This document shows, in pieces, positions 25,475 through 36,243 of a DNA stretch of 64,000 nucleotides. Every line of letters starts with the position of its first letter. The first letter of the stretch is position 1. The DNA lies in contig CM069448.1 in NCBI GenBank assembly GCA_035610835.1, positions 35,535,652-35,599,651 of the forward strand, read 5' to 3'. The notes below the pieces were generated by a model that did no database searches, was not told where the DNA came from, and was given only the letters and a program-made list of their open reading frames with translations. Both the position numbers and the translations under genes were made by a program. The DNA comes from Ophiura sarsii (Eukaryota; Echinodermata; Ophiuroidea; Amphilepidida; Ophiuridae).

Positions 25475-26300
25475 GTGAGATATGCTCCGATTGGGACCGG
25501 GTTTGTTGCATCTTGTTTGGATTGATGAGCCAAGAAAATAAGTCAATCATATTGACCAGGTCAAAGGTCAAGAAGGGGTCAATAGGGGTCATTGAACTTT
25601 ACAGGGGTAAAAGTTAAGACATGATCCGATTTGGACCGGGTTGGTTGCATCTTGTTTAGATCGATGAGCCAAGAAAATAAATTAATCATATTGACCAGGT
25701 CAAAGGTCAAAAAGGGGTCAATAGGGTTCATTGAACTTTACAGGAGTAAAAATTAATACATGATCCGATTTGGACCGGGTTTGTTGCATCTTGTTTGGTT
25801 TGATGAGCCAAGAAAATAAGTCAATCATATTGACCAGGTCAAAGGTCAAAAAGGGGTTAATAGGGGTCATTGAACTTTACAGGGGGTAAAAGTTAAAGCA
25901 TGATCCGATTTGGACCGGGTTTGGTGCATCTTGTTTGGATTGATGAGCCACGAAAATAAGTAAATCATTTTGATCAGGTCAAAGGTCAAGAAGGGGTCAC
26001 TAGGAGTCAAAACATCGATTTTCAATCCGTTCACCTAAAATGCTTCTCGTCTCAGAGGAAATGACTGATGTGCATTAAAATTGGTCAAAATATCCCTTAG
26101 GTCCATGCCCATACCAGTATTTCAGCGATTAAAATTGACATGTCGTATGGGGTCACTAACCTATACAGGGTTAAAAGTTTAAATACGTTCCGATTTGCAA
26201 GACATGCTCCGAATTAGATCGGACCTGTTTTATCTTGTTTGGTTCGATCATGCAAGAATAAAAGTAAATCATCATAACCAGGTCAAAGGTCAAGAAGAGG
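25475..26300 (+). repeat. 139 bp tandem repeat carrying perfect DR1 sites
   Basis: The unit (CTCCGATTTGGACCGGGTT... TTGACCAGGTCAAAGGTCA) repeats four times at 139-140 bp, with a fifth related copy. AGGTCAAAGGTCA, the DR1 half-site pair bound by HNF4/RXR/PPAR-type nuclear receptors, is exact at 25558, 25697, 25836, 25976 and 26280. Confidence 0.85.
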
Positions 26301-26549
26301 TCACTAGGGATCATTTTCTCATAAAAATCAAGGTGCCCTGGTCTCAGACCAGAACTAGATCTAGTTCTACTTCTTATCATGCTAATGAACCATCCACAGT
26401 GGGTTCGAGAACTTTTTTTAATTTGCACAGAATATGCATGCATCTGATTTGTGGATTATTTAGCCAGTATTGATTTGTGCCAGAATTAAATGGATTACCA
26501 AACTAATCTTTGCTATTGACTGATAGATTATTTTCTATGTTTATAATTA

Positions 26550-26590
26550 CTAGCGGCGTACCCTCGCTACGCTCGGGTCCCCGCTAGATG
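26550..26590 (-). mobile_element. Helitron-like 3' end, reverse orientation
   Basis: Reads CTAGCGGCGTACCCTCGC from 26550, the complement of the hairpin terminus at 6012-6059. On the minus strand it ends CTAG followed by T. Confidence 0.5.
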
Positions 26591-26599
26591 GGTATGCCA

Positions 26600-27150
26600 C
26601 ATTACCTACCTCTGAAACCACATAAACCCCCTACAACCCCCACCCCTCAACCAGGTTGATTTATAACCATATCCCTCCTAAAGGCATTATAAACCCCCTA
26701 CAACCCCCCCCCCCCCCCAATTCGGTTGATTTATAATCAATCATATCCCTCCTAACTATTTACCGTGGCTACTTTATTAACCCCTACCTCTCAAACCGCA
26801 TCAAGTTGACCCTCCATACTTTTAAAACCACATAAACCCCCTACAACCACCCCCAGGCTGCAACTACACCAACCAGGTGGATTTATAATAATCATAACCC
26901 TCATAACCATTTCCCGTGGCGACTTCATTAACTCTTAACCCTATCCTAAAACATTTCCCGTGTTTTTACCCCCCCCCCCCCCCCCATACAAACACCCAAA
27001 CCAGGTTGATTATAAACACAACCCTCCCTAAACCATTTCCTATGGCTTCTTCATTAGCCCTCGGTCCCTTAGATTGTTTGGCATGCCAACCCCTGCAAAG
27101 CCCGTGGTTTTACACCGCCCCCCCCCCCCTCCCCCCCCCCCCCCCCCCCG
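26600..27150. repeat. C-rich degenerate repeats
   Basis: Phrases CATAAACCCCCTACAACC, ACCAGGTTGATTTATAA and CATTTCCCGTGG recur four to five times, with poly(C) tracts of up to about 20 bp. The proline-rich open frame here reflects these tracts. Confidence 0.7.
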
Positions 27151-28374
27151 GCCCCACGCACACCCAACATGACACCAAATACCCTACCAACAGGCTAGAC
27201 TGGATCCTCCTGTCTTCCCGATTTTCCACACGGCCCCTGCGAGGGTGCTCAAATGTGAAGACTGGAAAAAATACAGTTCTAAAAGTGTGCGCTGATAAAT
27301 TCGTGAAAAAATGAGCTTATTCACGCACCATCACGCCACAGAGCGCCGGTAGTTTCACGCGGCGTTGTACATCGCGTGACGCGATAGGGCGCACGATTTG
27401 CCTCCCCGTGGCGCAGCGTGACGATCTTTCGACGCACTGCCTTTGAATTGGACCAATCAGGTGGTATTTCTGTTGTTGCCGCGCATGCTCGGTACTGGTA
27501 TTTTGTCGTGGAATTCCACGACAAACCGCACACTTTTTGGACGTACTATTTTCCCAGTCCCTATATTTGGTCCGCCATTTTTAAAGATGGCGGCCATATA
27601 GAGGGACGCGGGTACCCAGTCTACCAACAGGCCTATAACCATTTCCCGTGTGGCTTCTGCGCCATGTGTGGGAGTGCGTGTGCCGCGGCAGTGAGCCCTT
27701 GCGCAAACATGCACGCGACGCGTTACCACGGTAAGATTACGCTGTGTAGTACGCGCAACGCACAATGTTGTTCAATTCTAGTGGCATTTATAAGCCAAAT
27801 CTGAGAGGTTTTTTGCTGTTTTTGGAGCCAATTGTTAACCAATTTCACTGAAATAAACTTTAACACCCTTCCCGTTATTTCCTCTATCTGTCATGCAAAT
27901 TAGGCGCCACTTTTATCACAACTAACGGAGAAATAAGGATAACAAACACACACATAAACACACAAACACACACCGTTTCCAGATTTATAGTAAGATTATA
28001 AAGTATTGAAACCTAAACCATGTTATTTACTGGTCTACATCTATACATGTAAATCCCATTGTACAAACCAGTAAATGACATGGTTTACGCAAATTATGCT
28101 AGTTTTCGTATTTTTCATCGGATTCATCTCTTATTTTCAGGATATCATAATAATTAATTGGGCTTTACATTAAGACTAAATTGGTCATGGTCCAATGATT
28201 ATAACAAGTATTACACCGTCATGAAAAAGTGTCCTATTTTTATTGATACACCCTGTATGTTATAATACATGGGTGATATTTTCATAGCAATTCCATAAAT
28301 ATTTACACGAGCTTAAATCTTTTATAATATCATGAAATATGCTTAACCGGACCACCAGTTGCCCCATCCTCCCC

Positions 28375-29675
28375 TATATACTGTATGGTTTTCTAGGACA
28401 TCCCTCTGCTTCGCGAATGAGTCAACTAAAAGTTCATTTAAATCCCCATAAAATTCACGCTACAAGAGCCAGTGGCATAAATGAGATTGGATCAAGACTA
28501 TTCTTTTCTCATGTCTGAAGGCTGATAGCAAAATTGTTAACTTTATTTGTTGGGAGTGGCTGTTTTTAATAATAATTCAACCAGCATGCTTATATAGGCT
28601 TTTTAAGCCTGGCCCGAGCAATTTGCTTGAGTCTGGTCCCTTCAGGACCCAATCGTGTGTCTGTACGGACCGACCGTGTAAACAAACAAACAAACAAACA
28701 AACAAACATCATAATCACGATAATTAGGCCCAAGAGGAGAAATCGCAGTCGGCAAACAATGCACCACGATTTAAAAATGTGGCAACAAAATCAAAATAAC
28801 ATCAAGTTATATAGAGTTGTACATTTTCCCTTGCTTACAAACATGCAGTGTTGAGCTTTCTATGTTACATTTCCTATAGACTTATTCACCTTAGGCCAAC
28901 CAAAGCTCCATGAAATGAAGGCACACGAGACCAAACCTTCATTCCCGGTGGGGGGGGGGTACTCGGATTTGATTTGGTTTGGTTTGGTGTGTGCCGCTGG
29001 AGATTCAAAACCCTTACCCATTTCTAAGGGTGATTTTGGGCCTTCATTGTTCTGTTGCCTAAGGGAAAAGTAGAACCGGACAAAAATATCGATTTGTAGC
29101 TTTGCTAAAGGTTTTTCGATTAAAATCGTAAACTGTTTTTGGAGAACCGATAGATTTTCCACAATCGGGAATAAGCCCGTCCGTCGTAATTTAAAAACTT
29201 GTTTTTTGTACGTGTCGGGTTTCCACCATAATCGTAGGCCTAACATTTTACTTACATTAAATGGTTAAAATCTGTATAATAATCATTATACATGTTATAA
29301 TCATGTAGGATTATTGTCTTGGGTTTAATTTGATACCAAACTCAATTTCTATATAGTCATCGAGATCCCATCGTTTAAAGCGACGCGCATCGATCAAAAT
29401 GCGGAGTAAAAATGGTGTCTAATTTTGACTAGCTATTATTTAGAGGTGTGCTACCTTACAGGTCGATGACCTTTGACCTCTTACCACTTGATCTTAACCT
29501 TTGACCTCTTAACACTGTGTAATTTTACCCAAGCTTCTCAGATATATTTCTAATGAAAGACGATAGTGAACTTATTTGCCAAGTTTTATTGTTATGGCTG
29601 GCTGCTAAGACCATGCTATGGAACAAGAATCTTCATGTTGTAATTTTTAGGGTGGAAAATAAGTCTAATAATATA
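28375..29675. other. No gene; dispersed repeat copies and microsatellite
   Basis: Contains (AAAC)n at about 28682-28706. The segment 28866-29100 is related to 10930-11030 (shared ACATTTCCTATAGACTTATT) but holds an extra ~130 bp from the G-tract MITE family seen at 55178. TGACCTTTGACCT (inverted DR1) lies at about 29467. Confidence 0.55.
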
Positions 29676-30118
29676 CCGTATATAACCAGCATTTGGCACG
29701 TTTTTATCTGGTTTTTATCTCTGATATACAGTGCGCCATCTCGCGATCAAAACGTCTTTTAAAAGTTTAATCTTAAAGGCACTTCCGAATCTCAAATGTT
29801 TGCCCTCGGGCAAAAATCACATGACTCGCTACATACCTGAGATCCGCGTACACGTGTGATAAAACCCATGATGCAATACTGAAGAGTGGCTACAAACATC
29901 AAATGTGAACGAAATCCGTGTCTAGAAATATTTCTAACAGTCATTCCGCTTTATTTCAATGAAACCAGAGTTACAATCTGAAGCAACATCAAATCAATTT
30001 TTAAGCGAGAACCCTATGTTAAAAACATACAAAACTATAAATTTTAAAAGCATCATTAACTTCCAATTTATGGGATAGTAATCTATTTGAATCTATTTAT
30101 GTTGTAACAACAGTACAG

Positions 30119-30192
30119 TGCGCCGTTGGGTCAATCGGTAGAGCATTGGGTTAATGATCGAAAGGCCGGTGGTTCGAATCCCACCCAGAATG
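30119..30192 (+). pseudogene. tRNA-like sequence in left TIR (anticodon-position AAT)
   Basis: GGTCAATCGGTAGAGCA resembles a D-arm and GGTGGTTCGAATCCCACC a T-arm. A TTAATGA loop would place AAT (Ile). The acceptor ends do not pair and the anticodon stem is imperfect. A T-run follows at about 30193. It is homologous to the copy at 32893. Confidence 0.5.
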
Positions 30193-30557
30193 TTTTTTTG
30201 TCTTCGTTAGTATCATATTAAATTTAGTAATTTTATGTTGGGTTTGTTTATCGTTCCCCATAATATTTGTGAATCCACGGACAAGATACTTTTAATTTGA
30301 ATGCAGTTCAACTTTTACTTGTTCTTGGTCAGCGATGCGTAAATTGAATTATTGAGACCCTATAGCCCCATTGTTACACAAATAATCTGGGAAGGCCAAT
30401 TGTGCCATTATGAAAAGAGTCGATCGTTTCGTCATTGAATCGATATTCTAATTTCCCATGTTTAGGCGTATATGATTGTACGGTCATGTGCATGTACCAA
30501 CATATTATCTGTTTGTCATGTTTGTAGCTTCGTTGAAATAGACCCAGTCAGATGCTA

Positions 30558-31480
30558 CATGTAGGGTGGGTTGGGGTACCGCGCCATTTTGCGATATTTT
30601 GCGAAAACGATCGTGGTTATCACGTGATACGTATCGTTGAAAAATAATTTACACTGTTTTAACGAAATGCTCTGTGATTTCCGATTGCCAACGACATGGC
30701 CAACCTATGCACGCCACAGAGATCCACGAGACCACGACTATAATTGTGATAATTTTATTATTTAACCATATCCATTTATTTATAACGAACGGATTTTTTT
30801 TGTGCCATTTTTGCCAAATGTGTGTGTTTCTCTCGCACAAAATGTGTTTGTAATGTGATTATACTCCTTATTTTTAAAAGAACGGTAAATTTTTGTGACA
30901 TTTTCGAGAAAAAAAATGGCGTAATTTATACGGTCAACGCCAGCAGTGGTGCATGGTGTCCGTGTGGGCAAGCATACAGATGATGCCGGCAGGCTAAGCA
31001 AATCCAGCATATAAAACAAAAGTGCTCCTAATGGGGCTCGAACCCACAACTTTTCGCTCCCAATGCCGACGTTCTATCCACTACACTAACCGTGCTAATT
31101 GAGAAAAATCTTTGCAAATAATATGTATTTATATCATGGGTCATGGGTTAATGCACTGTGTTAAATTCTACATTCCCGGCCGCCACTCTGTCCAAAGGCG
31201 CAAAAAAGTGGACTTGTTTTATGCTTTTTTTGCAATTCTGAGGTGTGTGGATCGTGTTTTTTAAAAATTAAATTGGTTAGATATCCGTCCATGTTTAGAA
31301 CATCTGAAATTTAAAGTGCACCCACACACCCGGGAAAGTATGATGCCAAGGGCATATATTTTGCACGTAAATCCAATACAAAGGTTCAGAAAATGGACCA
31401 AAATATGACGTCATGACCATTGCTTCGGGACAAAATGGCGCGGTACCCACCTCCCCACCCCCCCCCCCCCCCCCCCCCCT
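30558..31480. mobile_element. Nested TIR element, 923 bp, with 12 bp direct repeats
   Basis: The left side has GGGTGGGTTGGGGTACCGCG and the right side its inverted counterpart, CGCGGTACCCACC, followed by a C-tract. AGTCAGATGCTA flanks both sides exactly (30546-30557 and 31481-31492). The true duplication may be 8-9 bp of this. It contains one tRNA-like sequence. Confidence 0.75.
31025..31101 (-). pseudogene. tRNA-like sequence (anticodon-position TGG, Pro-like)
   Basis: The minus strand has GGTTAGTGTAGTGGATAGAA (D-arm-like), a loop ATTGGGA and GTGGGTTCGAGCCCCAT (T-arm). The stems are only partly paired and the acceptor does not close. Probably tRNA-derived repeat. Confidence 0.45.
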
Positions 31481-32017
31481 AGTCAGATGCTAACGGTTGA
31501 GTGAGTCTATTGTATACGACGCAATTTTGTTTTCCCTTGAAAAGAGGATGTCGATCTTGTGCAATTCAATATGCCAAAATGTCAGCCTTATACAATGCCA
31601 ACATCAAGGCATTTAAATGTGGTTCAACGCCATGTGACTAGGGGATTTTTACTAAGGGGAGCAATAAAATATTAATCCATTATTTTGATATGCTAATAAG
31701 TCATGTTTGCAGGGACGCTTCTTCTTGAAAATGCCATTTTCTGAAGAAGATGTTTTTGTCATTACTGAAAAAATAAGGTATATTTCCTGTGGCCCTGACC
31801 CCTGGCTCATTAAAAAGCTTTAAATTAATAACCTTTTATGATCATATCGATGTATTGCTCTTTACATTGAATCCAAAACTAGCTTGCAGCGACACCGTTT
31901 TCACATTTAAAATACAATTTAGAAACTGGGTTCAATTTGGCTAAAATGTCGTCGAATACTTAATAGTTTACCACTAGTTCATTATGTAGAGAACACATAA
32001 ACACGTCATTGAGTAGT

Positions 32018-32098
32018 TATGGCCGAGCGGTTACGACTATGGACTAGTAATCTAATGGATTCTCCCCTCCTCGGTTCGAATCCTGATGAATACCTTTT
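32018..32098 (+). pseudogene. tRNA-Ser-like sequence with AGT at the anticodon position
   Basis: GTAGTTATGGCCGAGCGGTT followed by ATGGACTAGTAATC follows tRNA-Ser closely, with a long variable arm and a GGTTCGAATCC T-loop. The loop reads CTAGTAA, so the usual AGA is AGT. The T-stem and acceptor have mismatches, so a working tRNA is unlikely. Confidence 0.5.
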
Positions 32099-32892
32099 GT
32101 TAGAAAAATGGTTAAGTCTCTGTAGGTTGGAAAATGGCGTATATTTTTACTGTAGGTGAATAAAAGTCGTGGCCCTGACCCTGTCCAAAAATGTGTAATA
32201 CGTTAGGAACATTTCTTGTGCACAAAGTTTTTGCTACGACGTCTAAAAATCATCAAAATTATGATATTTACGATCGCATTGAAAATGCATCTTTATCGAC
32301 TCCAAAAAAAGTAAACAAAAATCATGTTTTTTGTGAAATCGGAAATAATGTCCTAAATAAATAGGAATTCCCCTTCAAAATGAGCCTAAGATGATCACAA
32401 TTGATGGAGGCAATCCGTCATAATCGCGAGTTGTAAATGACCCAATTTATATTTGTTTTCTTGAAATCTCGATTTACTGGCGGGCCGGGGCGAACAAAAT
32501 AGACGGTATTTTCATGCCTTGACTTCTGACTACAAACAGATCAGATGGGAAATAAGAATCGATTCAACGACGGCTGACTTCTTTCAATAACAATTGGCCT
32601 GATAGATTATTGCGTGAATAGCCATGGTGTAACAATGGGCGGGGTATTGCACTAATTCAATAACGCAACGCTAAGCATGTATGAAACATATACATGTATA
32701 TGTACATGCACCCCCATGAAGTGATAGTACATTAGTACATTCAAATTAAAACCTCATTGAATCTGTAAGAATATCATTCTATTAAATAAAATGAAAAGTA
32801 TCTGGAATCAAAATAATATTATGATTGAACGATATTAAAATAATCTCTACATTTACTAAATATAATAGTAACGGGAAAAACAAAACATTCTC

Positions 32893-32967
32893 TGTGGGAT
32901 TCGATCGAACCCACGGTCTTCAGATTATAAGTCTGATGCGCTACCGATTACGCTATCGGAGCACTGA
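32893..32967 (-). pseudogene. tRNA-like sequence in right TIR (anticodon-position TAT)
   Basis: The minus strand: D-arm TAATCGGTAGCGC, perfect anticodon stem TCAGA/TCTGA with loop CTTATAA (Ile TAT), T-stem GTGGG/CCCAC. The T-loop is 11 nt because TCGA is duplicated. The acceptor GCTCCGA has no partner. Homologous to 30119-30192. Confidence 0.5.
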
Positions 32968-33418
32968 ATGGTAATAGTTGAACAGACATAAATTCAAATG
33001 ATAGTTCTATCCTATAAATAGGAAGTTAAAATGCTTTATATTTCTATTTTTGTATGTATTTAACATAGGGTTCTCGCCCAATAAATGATTTCATGTTGTT
33101 TCAGATTATAATCGTGGTTTCATTCAAATGAATAGAATGACTTTTCGAAACATTTCTAGACATGAATTTTGTTCGTACATTTTGCTGTTTGTAGCCAATC
33201 TTTCGGTACGCAAGCTACCAACATTACATCATGGGGTTTATATGATGTATACGCGGATCTCGGGTATGTAGCGAGTAATGTGACTTTTGCAAACAGTTGA
33301 GATTCGGAAGTGCCTTTAAGATTAAACTTTTAAAAGACGTTTTGATCGCGAGATGGCGCACTGTATATCAGAGATAAAAACCAGATAAAAACGTGCCAAA
33401 TGCTGGTTATATACGGTA

Positions 33419-33804
33419 GGCTACCATCCAATTTTAAACATGTTTTTGTTGTTGCAAATTCATGTTTCTGTTTCTTATCAGCTTCAAAAATCCATTGAAC
33501 TTCCTAACCGAATGAGCTTTGAAGACAATGTTTGGATCAAAATAATTCAAAATTATTATACTTGAAACTATTGTAATAACTCAATTTTTAAAAATGTAGA
33601 CCTTTGCCTCAATGGACCATATCACGTCCTATATGTGGTCACAATACCATACACGCTGTTTCAGTGCTATCTAACTGATGATAGTAAACCATGATTACGT
33701 TAACATGCCGTAAGACCCGATATGATATCTAGCGCTATGATGACTTGCTGCTATGCTATCTATTTATCTACAGCTAGCTACAGCTGTGTAGCAATGTCCT
33801 ATAT
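33419..33804. other. No feature seen
   Basis: AT-rich spacer up to the hAT element; ends in its 8 bp target duplication. Confidence 0.5.
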
Positions 33805-34238
33805 CAAGCGTGTGCAACCTGCGGCCCGCGGGCCACATGCGGCCCGCCGACCTCTAACCTACGGCCCGCGAAGCAATCCTAAAATTCCCACTGATGCGGC
33901 CCGTTTTAACCGGAACTCCCTAGTTTTACACAAATGGTGGATTGATTTAGTGGTGTGCTCCCTTATAATTAGTAGGGTGACGCGCTGCATTAAGGAAATA
34001 TAACTCAAGGCGTAATTGGTGATAAAATTCCTGGTTAAAATGGCGCTGCAGCAGCAACAGCGAGTAAAATGATGAAATTACATGAATAGAAGCGGGTATT
34101 CCATGAGCAATAGACTTCCCCTCTCCCTATTACTCCTCCTTCGGATGTGTTTTGGAATGTTTGACAATCACTGCGGCCCGTGAATAGATCTCAAAATCAC
34201 AATGCGGCCCGTGTGGTAGAAAAGGTTGCACATGCTTG
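33805..34238. mobile_element. hAT-type MITE, 434 bp, 8 bp duplication
   Basis: Ends CAAGCGTGTGCAACCTGCGG and GGTTGCACATGCTTG are inverted; GCGGCCCG words sit at both ends, as in many animal hAT elements. The flank TCCTATAT is exact on both sides (33797-33804, 34239-34246). Confidence 0.9.
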
Positions 34239-34847
34239 TCCTATATAATGCTGACGATATCAACTGCCGAAGGAATTCATTATGTTTACCATAGCCTAGC
34301 TGTCAACTACATTGACGTTTATCAAACTATGTAGTAAGACAAAGGAACTTCATGAGAGCATTGTGTTTTGTCTAGTTAAGTGCTACACCGACTGGAGGTT
34401 AAAATAGATGAACACTCATTCAAATATATCCAGTGTCACTGTCATAAATAGTCTGTTTGCACTAATCCATTTGGCAATTTTTGTTCTATTCAGTGAAAAT
34501 TAAAAATAAAGTTATGAATCAAAATATTTATGTTTCACTCGTATAAATATAATAAACAAACGTTTTAAAATCAGCATAAACATGTTACATCAATATCGAG
34601 TAACTAATCCGACTGAGCGTGATGTAGCAAGTCCTTTTTCGTACCTCTTTTGGACCATGTTAATAATTATAGTAATTTTGCAACTTAGGTTATCATTTCA
34701 TACAAAGAAGAGATTCTCAGGTTTCCAATTGTAAAAGTGATTACAATTAATATGTTAGTATCAAACAAAGAGAAACATTTAAGTAGCCTACTTGATTAAT
34801 ACAACTCTGTGCAGTCACGTCAGAGCGTATTTCAATAATTGGGCGCG
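34239..34847. other. No feature seen
   Basis: AT-rich sequence without coding or repeat signature. Confidence 0.45.
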
Positions 34848-34880
34848 CAGTGCCGGTGCCACCCCCCCCCCCCCCCTCCC

Positions 34881-34915
<35 letters not shown>

Positions 34916-35130
34916 ATGAAAACGACAATTTAGTTAAAATAAGACCACATTTGACAATTCCAGCACAAAATGGCAATTCTTTTTACCAAATTATAGGTTA
35001 CACTAGACCAAATTTGATAAGCGTATAAAGCGCGCATTTTCATAGTAAATTAGTTAGGCTACGCTCGTATATAGAATTATACCAAATTTATCAATTTTAG
35101 CGTAAAATGGCAAAATATAAACAAGTCTGT
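34848..35130. mobile_element. Partial copy of the 23194 hAT MITE with long C-tract
   Basis: Starts CAGTGCCGGTGCCACCCC, then about 45 bp of C with few T. The ACCAAATTTGATAAG and AAAGCGCGCATTTTCAT segments shared with 23194-23542 follow. The right end is not found. Confidence 0.65.
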
Positions 35131-35221
35131 TTAAATTTTAATTACAGATTTGTTAAATAAATATTTCAACAACTCGGTTTGAAAAAACGAGACGAGCTGA
35201 ACAATAATAGTTTCTTTCATA

Positions 35222-35833
35222 CGAGGGCGGATCAAAAGGGTTTGTCACTTGGCTCTTGTTTCTGAAGAGTGGCTATACAAATTCAAAACCTACGGTCACA
35301 TTCCCTTGAAGAAGCTTTCCTTGACGTCTATACACCGTTGCACCCTCATCCTCTACTTCTCGAAACAAAGTTGGGATTGTCTCATCTCTGAATGTGCAGC
35401 TTTATTGGATCCTTGAAAAAGACCCCCCCCCCCCCCCCCCCCCCCCCCAGCAATCTTTGATTGGATTGTTGGGAAAGAGCCAGAAGTCGCAGGGCATTAA
35501 GTTGGGTGATAAACTCCACCCTATAAGTAATAGGGTGGATTTTCCATAAAATGGATACCATTTTCATCAAGGTAAGTCGGGGTGAGGCAAACTTTGTGAG
35601 GACGTGCATTTCACAGGTCGATACCGTCTTTAGGCTCCATTTCACAGGTATAGGTAGCTACAGAAATAGGCTTGGCAATTTCTCTAGGCTATAGGCCTAC
35701 GAGATGCCCACTAAATTTTAAAAAGATGGAGGTAAGAATGTGATGTAAAGAATGACATAACACATAATAAAGACAATGTACTCTTGTGAAGCTTGGGCTG
35801 CCTTTGGTGATAGAACTTACTGATCCGCCCTCG
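35222..35833 (-). mobile_element. Mariner transposon relic, 612 bp, internal deletion
   Basis: Ends CGAGGGCGGATCA are inverted with TA on both sides. The minus strand keeps the C-terminal transposase signature PCDFWLFPTIQSKIAG (mariner 'YSPDL.P.DF.LF' region), interrupted by a ~40 bp C-tract inserted in the coding part (35405-35448), then frameshifted. Most of the transposase is missing. Confidence 0.85.
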
Positions 35834-35846
35834 TATTTAGTAAAGC

Positions 35847-36005
35847 GCTGAGCATACTCCACTACGCTCGAACTTTGTGCGCTCTCACACATGCGTAATA
35901 GCTCCCACCACGCTTCACCACAACAAATGACGCAGCCTGATTGGTAAACGGTGGTCAACGCTTGCGCTCAGCGTTGAAGAGTTGCGGAGTCTACTGAGCC
36001 CTTAA
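35847..36005 (+). promoter_or_regulatory. Left copy of inverted ~155 bp upstream segment (candidate promoter)
   Basis: Begins GCTGAGCATACTCC and ends GCCCTTAA. It contains ACATGCG, ATGACGCAG (CRE-like) and CTGATTGG (reverse CCAAT box). It ends about 240 bp before the kinase ATG. The inverted copy at 40654-40802 is similarly placed upstream of the coiled-coil gene. Promoter role is inferred from position and motifs. Confidence 0.6.
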
Positions 36006-36243
36006 GAGTGGGTGTTCAAAAATTCCGAAAACAGAGACGCGTACAGAAATGCGTTCAGCGTGCCATTACGCTTTGCTCGCTTCGAAAAAGTACGCTAGAT
36101 ACGCAGACGCGTGCTCATGCCCTTGCATATTCGGAACATTCGTGTTTTACGACTGATATTAAAAATCATCGGAATCAAATAATGATCTTACTGTTAAATT
36201 ACAATTTAACAAAATTGATTTAGATACGCATCAAAACCGTTTG

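Larger units (their letters stand above)
23699..28255. mobile_element. 4.56 kb TIR element, TA duplication (CAGGGTGTATCA ends)
   Basis: The left end CAGGGTGTATCAAATCAATT, with AGGACACTTTTTGATGA behind it, is matched in reverse at the right end (AAAAAGTGTCCT... TTGATACACCCTG). TA flanks both sides. Content is repetitive: GGTCACTAGGGGTCA phrases, the tandem array at 25475-26300, C-rich repeats at 26600-27150 and a CpG-rich stretch at 27320-27780. No transposase frame recognised. Confidence 0.7.
20418..28374. mobile_element. About 8 kb outer TIR element, TA duplication, nested insertions
   Basis: The left end has AGGGGAATATG, then GGGGCAACTGGTCC. The right end carries the complement, GGACCACCAGTTGCCCC, then CCTCCCCTA. 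Both are flanked by TA. The motif GGGGCAACTGGTCC or a close variant recurs at 20438, 20456, 20841, 20865 and (inverted) 23590. Most of the span consists of later insertions at 21566-22183, 23194-23542 and 23699-28255. No transposase recognised; 22186-23185 is AT-rich with nothing seen. Confidence 0.55.
29676..33416. mobile_element. 3.74 kb element with ~530 bp TIRs, TA duplication, tRNA-like cargo
   Basis: The left arm starts CCGTATATAACCAGCATTTG and the right arm ends with its complement; TA flanks both sides. Similarity between the arms continues for about 530 bp (29676-30205 against 32885-33416), through AAAGGCACTTCCGAATCTCA and a tRNA-like sequence in each arm. Two further tRNA-like sequences lie inside. 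No transposase frame was recognised. Confidence 0.8.

Noticed and set aside
26916..27314. Proline-rich 132-codon frame
   Set aside because: It is created by C-rich repeats and poly(C) tracts.
27418..27804. 128-codon frame in the CpG-rich stretch
   Set aside because: Overlapping frames are open on both strands, and the region lies inside a TIR element; no domain seen.
28860..29246. 128-codon minus-strand frame
   Set aside because: It covers a dispersed repeat with a G-tract insertion also found in part at 10930 and 55178; no protein pattern.
30119..32967. Functional tRNA genes
   Set aside because: All four tRNA-like sequences have acceptor ends that do not pair or stems with several mismatches; one has an 11 nt T-loop.
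34792..35028. Polyproline open frame
   Set aside because: It is translation of the poly(C) tract at the start of a hAT-type MITE.
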